Source: DATCLS01 sp036563805 (GTDB taxonomy: Bacteria; Actinomycetota; Acidimicrobiia; Acidimicrobiales; VFJN01). From it: a DNA stretch of 36,241 bases. A program made the translations under genes and the position numbers. Location of the stretch: positions 1-36,241 of the forward strand of contig DATCLS010000065.1 of assembly GCA_036563805.1 (NCBI GenBank), read 5' to 3'. The notes under the pieces were generated by a model. It worked only from the letters and a program-made list of their open reading frames with translations. It was not told the DNA's origin and ran no database searches. Shown piece by piece: positions 30,624 to 36,241 of this stretch. Numbering within the stretch: the first letter of the stretch is position 1; every line of letters begins with the position of its first letter.

Positions 30624-32252
30624 CTATCGGACCAGGTCGTGCTCGTAGGCGTAGGCGGTCGCCGCGGCCCGGGAGGAGAGGCCGAGCTTCGAGAAGATGT
30701 TCTGCAGGTGACGCCCGACCGTGTGCTCGCTGATGACGAGGGCGGCCGCGATCTGGCGATCGGTGCGGCCCGCCGCCACCTGGCACAGCACCTCGCACTC
30801 GCGGGCCGTGAGGCCGCCGGGGCGGGCCGGGCGGGGGACGGGTCCGCCCCGAAGCTCGGCCAGGGCCGGGCGGGCGCCCAGCTCCTCGAACACGGCGGCG
30901 GCCGCGGCCAGCTCGAGGTCGGCGGCATCGCGGTCGCCGAGCGCCCGGCAGGCCCGCCCGACGCCGACCCGCGCCCGGGCCGCGTCGTAGGGCATGCCGA
31001 GGTCCCGCCAGCCGGCGGCGGCCCGGCGGAAGGCGGGCAGCGCGCCGGCGGCGTCGCCGGCGGCCAGCGCCACCGCCCCGGCGGCGTAGGCCACCAGCGC
31101 GTCGAGCAGCGGGGCGTCGGCGCCGGCGGCCAGCGCCGTCAGCTCCTGGGCCGCCGACCGGGCGGCGTCGAGGTCGTGGGCGGCCAGCATGATCTCGACG
31201 CAGGCGGCCAGCATCGGGGCGTGGGTGAACTGGCCTCGGCTCTCCCCCACGGCTCGGCGGATGGCGGCCACCGCCGCCCCGACCTGCCCCTGGGCCAGGC
31301 GGAGCAGCGCCAGGCCCGGGGCCGGCTCGACGCCGTGCCGGCTCGCGGCCCGGTAGGCCCGCTCGGCCTCGACCGCCTCGCCCCGGAGGCGGTGGAGCTC
31401 GCCCCGCTGGTGCAGCGCCGTGCCGAGCGCCGGGTGCTCGGGCTCGGACAGGTGCTCCTCCGCCCGCTCGGCGGCGGACCGGGCGTCGGCCCAGGCGCCG
31501 TGCGCCAGCAGGACCTGGGAGCGGTGCACGAGGCACTGGCCCCGGTAGGGCACCAGGTCGGGCTGGGCGGCGCACCACCGGTCGAGCGCCGCGGTCCACT
31601 GGGCGGCCCGGCGCAGGTCGTAGGCCGCCATGCAGGCCTCGATGACCGCGCAGTAGACGATGCCAGCCACCAGGGGTGCCACCTCGCCCGCGGCCACGGC
31701 CACCATGGCCTCGTCCAACAGCCGCATCCCCCCAGCCACCTCGCCGGCCGCCAACGCGGCCTCGCCGCTGCACAGCAGCCCGAAGGCGAGCAGCTCGCGG
31801 TCGTCGGACCGCCGGGCCACGGCCACGACCTCAGCCGCCGCCGCGCCGGCCGTCGCCGCGTCGCCGGCATCTATGGCCCCCATGCACGCCACGACGCGGA
31901 GGTAGCCGCGGGCCGCGCAGTCGCCGCCGGCGTCGGCCACCAGCCGCTCGGCTCGGGCCAGCCAGCCGCTGGCCGGCGCGCCCTCGCCCCGCAGCAGCAG
32001 CCCGAAGCCCAGCCAGAAGGCGCACAGGGCCGCCCGGGCGGCGTCGCCGCCGGCGGTCCAGGCGAGGTGGGCCCGTTCCCAGGCCCGGACGCTGTCGTCG
32101 TCCCGCCCGGCCAGGTGGGCGGCGACGGCCAGCCGCTCGAGGTCCTCCCCCGCCAGCTCGCCCCGCTCGTCGGGCTCGGCGAGGAGGGCGTGGGCCTCGG
32201 CCCACGCCTGGCGAGCGAAGGCCTCGCGACCCCGGTCGACCGCGCCGGTCAC
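30624..32252 (-). CDS. LuxR-type transcriptional regulator with TPR-like helical repeats
   Basis: A 542-aa regulator. Residues about 1-460 are Ala-rich paired helices of TPR type (for example AHLAGRDDDSVRAWERAHLAW, ALHQRGELHRLRGEAVEAERAYRAAS across two helices, GDAAGALPAFRRAAAGWRDLG), with no NTPase domain. The C-terminal LuxR helix-turn-helix (about 475-535) reads LTARECEVLCQVAAGRTDRQIA then SEHTVGRHLQNIFSKLGLSSR. GTG 32252 is chosen (9 nt after GGGGGAG); GTG 32258 is equally possible. It is divergent from the riboflavin gene and its riboswitch. Its target is not shown, though the flavoenzyme gene downstream is the nearest candidate. Confidence 0.88.
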   Translation of the reverse strand: MTGAVDRGREAFARQAWAEAHALLAEPDERGELAGEDLERLAVAAHLAGRDDDSVRAWERAHLAWTAGGDAARAALCAFWLGFGLLLRGEGAPASGWLARAERLVADAGGDCAARGYLRVVACMGAIDAGDAATAGAAAAEVVAVARRSDDRELLAFGLLCSGEAALAAGEVAGGMRLLDEAMVAVAAGEVAPLVAGIVYCAVIEACMAAYDLRRAAQWTAALDRWCAAQPDLVPYRGQCLVHRSQVLLAHGAWADARSAAERAEEHLSEPEHPALGTALHQRGELHRLRGEAVEAERAYRAASRHGVEPAPGLALLRLAQGQVGAAVAAIRRAVGESRGQFTHAPMLAACVEIMLAAHDLDAARSAAQELTALAAGADAPLLDALVAYAAGAVALAAGDAAGALPAFRRAAAGWRDLGMPYDAARARVGVGRACRALGDRDAADLELAAAAAVFEELGARPALAELRGGPVPRPARPGGLTARECEVLCQVAAGRTDRQIAAALVISEHTVGRHLQNIFSKLGLSSRAAATAYAYEHDLVR

Positions 32253-32318
32253 CCTCACAGTCTCCCCCACCGGCGGACGCCGGCCACCCCTGGTGGTTCC
32301 GCCGACCGTCCGTCTAGC

Positions 32319-32446
32319 GTTGGGGCACGGTTCGATTCCGTGCTGCGCGGTGACAGCCCGCACGTTTCGCCGACGGCGGAACAACCCGGTGGAACTCCGG
32401 GGCCAACGGTGCCAGCCCGCTCTCCGAGGACGGCGGTGCGCCCTCC
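32319..32446 (+). ncRNA. FMN riboswitch (RFN element)
   Basis: The conserved RFN blocks are recognisable: GGGGCACGG with ATTCCGTGC (P2), GCGGTGACAGCCCGC (P3), then CCCGGTGGAACTCCGGGGCC and AACGGTGCCAGCCC (P4-P6). The final block is less like the consensus. CCTCC at 32442-32446 can pair with the GGAGG Shine-Dalgarno sequence at 32470-32474, so ligand binding probably hides the ribosome-binding site of the riboflavin gene (translational control). A TAGCGT -10-like box at 32315-32320 lies at the start. FMN would shut off synthesis of its own precursor. Confidence 0.82.
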
Positions 32447-32482
32447 TCGCGCTGTGTTCTCGCGTGATCGGAGGTCAGGGCT

Positions 32483-33703
32483 GTGTTCACAGGACGTGTT
32501 GTCGAGGTCGGGACGGTCGTCGAGGCCGGAGCCCGCCTGGCCGTCGCGGCCCCGAAGGTGGCCGCCGGGCTGGAGCCGGGCGCGTCGGTGTGCGTCGCCG
32601 GCGTGTGCTTCTCGGTCGTGGCGCTCGACGGCGACCGGGTGGTGGTCGACGTGTCGGCCGAGACCGCCCGCCGGTCGCGGGCGACGGAGCTGGCGGTCGG
32701 CGACCGGGTCAACCTCGAACCGCCGCTGCGGCTGGGCGACCGGCTCGACGGCCACCTCGTCCAGGGCCACGTCGACGCGGTCGGCAAGGTGACGAAGGTC
32801 GAGGCCGAGGGCGCCGGCGGACGGCGGGTGTGGATCCGGCCGCCGACCCGGTTCCTGAACGAGATCCGGGCCAAGGGATCGGTGGCCGTCGACGGCGTCA
32901 GCCTCACGGTGGCCGAGGTGGTGCGCGACCGCTTCTCGGTCGCCCTCATCCCCCTCACCCTGGCCGAGACCACGCTCGGGCAGCTCGACGTCGGCGACCG
33001 GGTCAACCTCGAGTCCGACCTGGTCGTCCGGGCGGCCGGCGAGGTGCACGGCGCCGCCCGGCTGGTGGTCGAGCGCACGCTGGCGTCGCTGCCGTGGGCC
33101 GGCGAGCTGCGGGGGCCGGCCGGCGTCGAGAAGGCGGCTGCCCAGCTGGCGGCGGGCGGCGGCGTGCTGGTCTACGACCCCGACCGCGAGGGCGAGGCCG
33201 ACGTCGTGTTCGCCGGCTCGATCCTGAGGCCCGAAGCGTTCGTCTTCCTCCTGACGCAGGCGTGCGGCCACACGACCGTCCCCTGCGACCGCGAGCGCCT
33301 CGACCGGCTCGAGATCCCGCCCATGCCGGGCGCCGGCGACCGCCACGGCACCAGCTACCACGTGTCGGTCGATTTGGCGGCTGGCGACGGCACCGGCGTG
33401 TCGGCCCCCGAGCGGGCGGCGACGGTCCGGCGGCTCGCCCACCCCGACGCCCGCCCCGAGGACTTCCTGCGCCCCGGCCACGTGTTCCCGCTGGCCGGCC
33501 GCCCGGGCGGGCTGGCCGAGCGGCGGGGCCACACCGAGGCGGCGCTGGCCCTGTGTGCGGCCGCCGGGCTGCCGACGGTGGCGGCCATCTGCGAGGTGAT
33601 GGGGCCAGACGGCCACATGCTGTCGGGCAGCGCCGTCGAGCGGTTCGCGCTGCGGTGGGGCCAGCCGCTGCTGAGCATCGACGAGCTGGCCCGGCACCTC
33701 TAG
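32483..33703 (+). CDS. ribE-ribB: riboflavin synthase - DHBP synthase fusion (RibE-RibB)
   Basis: A 406-aa bifunctional protein. Residues 1-197 are riboflavin synthase: MFTG start, two lumazine-binding repeats, LDGHLVQGHVDAVGKV (88-103) and SVAVDGVSLTVAEV (133-146). Residues about 213-406 are 3,4-dihydroxy-2-butanone-4-phosphate synthase: DREGEAD (234-240), TGVSA (304-308), RPGHVFPL (330-337), GHTEA (349-353) and Glu371. One half makes the four-carbon precursor, the other the final step, dismutation of 6,7-dimethyl-8-ribityllumazine. RibB is usually fused to RibA (GTP cyclohydrolase II), not to RibE. GTG 32483 follows GGAGG at 8 nt. Both domains keep their key residues. No ribA, ribD or ribH is in the window. 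Confidence 0.9.
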   Translation: MFTGRVVEVGTVVEAGARLAVAAPKVAAGLEPGASVCVAGVCFSVVALDGDRVVVDVSAETARRSRATELAVGDRVNLEPPLRLGDRLDGHLVQGHVDAVGKVTKVEAEGAGGRRVWIRPPTRFLNEIRAKGSVAVDGVSLTVAEVVRDRFSVALIPLTLAETTLGQLDVGDRVNLESDLVVRAAGEVHGAARLVVERTLASLPWAGELRGPAGVEKAAAQLAAGGGVLVYDPDREGEADVVFAGSILRPEAFVFLLTQACGHTTVPCDRERLDRLEIPPMPGAGDRHGTSYHVSVDLAAGDGTGVSAPERAATVRRLAHPDARPEDFLRPGHVFPLAGRPGGLAERRGHTEAALALCAAAGLPTVAAICEVMGPDGHMLSGSAVERFALRWGQPLLSIDELARHL

Positions 33704-35445
33704 GGCGTCGACTCCGTCGACGGCGGCTCCGTCGACGGCGGCTGTGTCGACTCCGAAGCGCCTGGCGCCCGGGGCGGCCCGGGCGCCAGGCCCTCGGCCA
33801 CCGGCAGCGCCACCTCGATCTCCTCGAACGTGACCGAGCCCCCGAGCCGCGGCTGGGCGTAGGCGACGGTCGTGGCGACGAGCTGGAGCGCCAACCGGCT
33901 GGACGGGGTCACTGCGTGGGCGACCACCTCGAGCGGGACCTCGGTCGTGTGCTCCTCGCCGTCGAGGGTCACGGGGATCGGCGTGATCTGGTTGCCGACG
34001 GTCAGGCCGGTGGCCTGGTCGACGAGCTGGGCGAACACCCGGGTCGGCCGGTCCCCGTCGCCGGGCGTCCCCTGGTAGGTGAGCGCCAGCTCGGGAGCCC
34101 CCACGACCAGAGCCGGCTCGTCGGGCGCCGGGATCGGGACCGTCACGGCGTGGGCCGCCGGGGCCGGGGTCACCGGCAGCACGAGCGACCGCAGGAGGTC
34201 GGCGTCGCCGGCCGGCGGCGGGGGCGGGTCGGTGAGCGGGCCCGCCCCGCCCCCGGCCACCAGCGGGAGCGTGCCCGAGCCCCGAGCGGTGATCGGCGTC
34301 CCGGTGGGTGGCGGGTAGCCGTCGGCCGCGTACGTGCGCCCGGCCTGGTCGACGAACGAGAAGGCGGGGCCGGTGTCGACGTCCTGGTCGCCGTGCACCC
34401 ACCGGTCGAGCCAGGCCATGGCGGCCCGCTGGACCCGCTCGGTGTCGTCCGCGTGGGTCAGGCACGTGCCGTGGCCCCCGCAGTGCCAGAGCATCGCCAC
34501 GGGCACGCCGTTGTCGCGCAGGATGCGGTAGTTGGTGATCGCCTCGTCGAGCGTGAACAGCGTGTCGACCGTGCCGTGGACGAGCAGCGTCGGAGCCGTC
34601 ACGTCCTCGACCAGGTCGCCCGGGCCCCGCTCCTCGAACCACTCGGCGTCGGCCGGGGCGATGGCGCCGGTCTCGTTCATCGCTCGCGTGGCCCGCGCGA
34701 CGTGGGGGTCGACCGGGGCGTCGGCCGCCACCCCGGCCAGGAGGTTGCCCCAGCCGGTCTTGGGGGTGTCGGCCTTGTAGAGGCTGGTCCGCAGCGAGTG
34801 CCACGCCACGAACGGCACCAGCGCGTCGACCCGGCAGTCGGCGGCGGCCGTGACCAGCTGGATGCCGCCGCCGTAGGAACCGCCGATCATGCCGACCCGG
34901 GGGTCGCCCTCGCGGTCGAGCTGGACCCCGGACCGGGCCGCCACCCAGTCGATCAGCACCTGCACGTCGCGGCCTTCGGCGTCGGGGCTGTTGACCTGGA
35001 CCGTGCCCTCCGACTCGCCGAACCCCCGGGGGTCCCAGGTCAGCACGTGGAAGCCGTGCCGCTGCAGCCGGGTGATGCTGGTGGCGCCGAACGCCTCGGA
35101 CGAGGCGGCGTCGGTGGCGCCGGGCTGGCCCCAGCCGGGGCCCATGAGGATCACCGGCGCCGGGTCGCGGGGCGTCGCCCCGGGGAGCGGGAACCAGTGG
35201 GCCCGGATCCGGGTGCCGTCGAACGAGGTGATGTCGCGGTCGGCGTGCCGGCCGGGGACCCGCGCCGCCTCGGGGGCCGGGGCGGGCGCGCGGTCGCAGG
35301 GGCGCTCGCCGGGCTCGGCCGACGGCGCGGCGTCGTCGCCGCCGGGCCGGTCGCCGTCCGAGCTGGAGCCCGAGCAGGCGACGCTCGAGGCCGCCAGCGC
35401 CGCGGCGAGCAGCGCGGCTCCGACCCACCTCCGGCCTCGCCGCAT
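33700..35445 (-). CDS. CocE/S15-type alpha/beta-hydrolase lipoprotein
   Basis: A 581-aa exported hydrolase. The signal sequence ends in the lipobox ASSVAC (Cys24). The alpha/beta-hydrolase core has the nucleophile Ser190 in GGSYGG, Asp294 in HGTVDTLF and His325 in GGHG as the likely triad. WDPRGFGESEG gives the oxyanion region. A C-terminal jelly-roll-like domain (about 385-560) is typical of X-Pro dipeptidyl-peptidase (S15)/CocE-NonD family members. The last residues are Ser/Thr/Pro/Glu repeats, from a duplicated 15-bp unit at 33713-33742. AGGAGGGG precedes ATG 35445. Substrate may be a peptide or an ester. Its TAG stop shares the palindrome CTAG (33700-33703) with the stop of the riboflavin gene on the other strand. 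Confidence 0.9.
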   Translation of the reverse strand: MRRGRRWVGAALLAAALAASSVACSGSSSDGDRPGGDDAAPSAEPGERPCDRAPAPAPEAARVPGRHADRDITSFDGTRIRAHWFPLPGATPRDPAPVILMGPGWGQPGATDAASSEAFGATSITRLQRHGFHVLTWDPRGFGESEGTVQVNSPDAEGRDVQVLIDWVAARSGVQLDREGDPRVGMIGGSYGGGIQLVTAAADCRVDALVPFVAWHSLRTSLYKADTPKTGWGNLLAGVAADAPVDPHVARATRAMNETGAIAPADAEWFEERGPGDLVEDVTAPTLLVHGTVDTLFTLDEAITNYRILRDNGVPVAMLWHCGGHGTCLTHADDTERVQRAAMAWLDRWVHGDQDVDTGPAFSFVDQAGRTYAADGYPPPTGTPITARGSGTLPLVAGGGAGPLTDPPPPPAGDADLLRSLVLPVTPAPAAHAVTVPIPAPDEPALVVGAPELALTYQGTPGDGDRPTRVFAQLVDQATGLTVGNQITPIPVTLDGEEHTTEVPLEVVAHAVTPSSRLALQLVATTVAYAQPRLGGSVTFEEIEVALPVAEGLAPGPPRAPGASESTQPPSTEPPSTESTP

Positions 35446-35631
35446 CGATCCCCTCCTGAGTCCTGGCCGGTCCGTGGCCGCTCGGCCGGGCGGCCTGGCC
35501 GCCTGAACACCTAGCAGCGGGCCGGTGACCCGGCAACACACCCTGGTCCGGAGCGCCGCCGGGCGTGTGGCGGTGCCGATGGCGCGGGACGGCGGGCGGG
35601 ACGCCGCCCCGTGCGGAAGACTGTGGGCGCC

Positions 35632-36241
35632 GTGCCGACGCGCATCTTCCTGCTGGACGACCACGAGGTGGTCCGGCGCGGCCTGCGCGACCTGCTCGAC
35701 GCCGAGGACGACCTCGAGGTGGTCGGCGAGGCGTCGACGATGGAGGAGGCCCTCCGTCGCGTGCCGCCGACCCGTCCCGACGTCGCCATCCTCGACGTCC
35801 GGCTGCCGGACGGGAACGGCGTCGAGGCGTGCCGCGACATCCGCGCCGCCCACCCCGAGGTCCACTGCCTCATCCTCACCTCGTTCTCCGACGACGAGGC
35901 GCTGTTCGACTCGATCATGGCCGGCGCCGCCGGCTACCTGCTCAAGCAGATCCGCGGCCCCGACCTGGTCGACAGCGTGCGCCGGGTGGCCGCCGGCCAG
36001 TCCCTGCTCGACCCCACGCTGACGGCCCGGGTTCTGGACCGGCTGCGCCGCCCGCCCGAGGAGGATCCCCAGTTGGCCCGACTCACCGCCAAGGAGCGGG
36101 AGATCCTCGACCTGCTGGCCGAGGGGCTGACCAACCGGCAGATCGGCGAGCAGCTGTACCTGGCCGAGAAGACGGTCAAGAACTACGTGTCCAACCTGCT
36201 CACCAAGCTGGGCATGCACCGGCGCACCGAGGCGGCCGTCT
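35632..36241 (+). CDS. devR: DevR/DosR-like response regulator (NarL family), 3' end cut by the window
   Basis: At least 203 aa, reading off the end of the window; about 10-15 residues should be missing. The receiver domain has DDHEVVRRGL (9-18), the phosphorylated Asp55 in ILDVRLPDGNG, Thr83/Ser84 and Lys105. The LuxR helix-turn-helix starts at LTAKEREIL (151) with GLTNRQIGEQLYLAEKTVKNYVSNL split over two helices, then KLGMHRRTEAAV. This matches M. tuberculosis DosR (DevR) almost throughout, including LAEKTVKNYVS, so a role in hypoxia/NO or dormancy responses is plausible. GTG 35632 is chosen by the conserved N-terminus. No DevS kinase is visible. The 186-bp gap before it has no other gene. 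Confidence 0.9.
   Translation, partial: MPTRIFLLDDHEVVRRGLRDLLDAEDDLEVVGEASTMEEALRRVPPTRPDVAILDVRLPDGNGVEACRDIRAAHPEVHCLILTSFSDDEALFDSIMAGAAGYLLKQIRGPDLVDSVRRVAAGQSLLDPTLTARVLDRLRRPPEEDPQLARLTAKEREILDLLAEGLTNRQIGEQLYLAEKTVKNYVSNLLTKLGMHRRTEAAV

Noticed and set aside
35446..36219. Extension of the S15 hydrolase frame to an 839-aa protein.
   Set aside because: It would be antisense to the DevR-like gene and would bury the signal peptide that starts at 35445.

Overview
The window is very GC-rich (well over 70% by eye), with strong third-position GC, frequent GTG starts and TANNNT-type -10 elements. It carries a SigC-like ECF sigma factor, a LigC-type ATP-dependent DNA ligase, a DevR/DosR-like response regulator, an F420/Ddn-type reductase, luciferase-like (LLM) oxidoreductases and three cytochrome P450s. 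This points to a free-living actinobacterium. The density of P450, LLM, SDR and ACAD10/11-type kinase genes would suit Acidimicrobiia or a mycobacterium-like lineage, but the class is an inference. No rRNA, tRNA, CRISPR array, transposase or phage gene was seen.

Layout. 1-2700: a 49-bp tandem hairpin repeat runs straight into the start codon of a SigC-like sigma factor, followed by a YcnI copper protein, then a PadR regulator divergent from a small hypothetical gene. 2700-4111: GC-rich minisatellite, an Mpr1-like GNAT acetyltransferase and a lipoprotein. 4226-8657: a minus-strand LLM oxidoreductase - P450 - SDR operon, divergent from an ACAD10/11-type kinase. 8728-12009: an RsbW-like ATPase without a canonical start codon, a two-EF-hand protein, a PAS-GAF-GGDEF cyclase and a secreted protein. 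12225-16124 (minus): Ddn-like reductase, second LLM enzyme, siderophore-binding lipoprotein with an IdeR/DtxR-like box, and a second P450 with a perfect palindromic operator. 16217-17701: VOC protein and D-2-hydroxyacid dehydrogenase.

17753-21899 (minus): a nitrate/nitrite-sensor histidine kinase that has lost its usual His, N-box Asn and glycine boxes (a predicted pseudokinase), then a DrrA/DrrB-type ABC exporter whose ribosome-binding site lies in a perfect inverted repeat. 22040-24999: NTF2-like protein, LigC, a decayed GAF gene, a PLDc_N/SHOCT membrane protein and a CYTH gene with a large internal deletion. 25000-29294: TetR regulator, a third P450 (CYP124/125-like haem signature) translationally coupled to an ecdysteroid-kinase-like phosphotransferase, and a 3-hydroxyisobutyrate-dehydrogenase-type enzyme. 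29341-32252 (minus): TPR-LuxR regulator and an acyl-CoA-dehydrogenase-fold enzyme. 32319-33703: an FMN riboswitch in front of an unusual fusion of riboflavin synthase with DHBP synthase. 33700-36241: an S15/CocE-type lipoprotein hydrolase whose stop codon overlaps the fusion's stop, and a DevR-like regulator cut by the window end.

Main themes. (1) Two separate loci pair a P450 with an APH-fold kinase. With the known chemistry of ACAD10/11 this suggests hydroxylate-then-phosphorylate catabolism of lipid or steroid-like substrates. (2) The RibE-RibB fusion under an FMN riboswitch supplies flavin to a flavin-rich gene neighbourhood. (3) Several regulatory genes are decayed or catalytically degenerate. 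(4) At least five genes look leaderless (TANNNT, 6-8 nt, then ATG/GTG).
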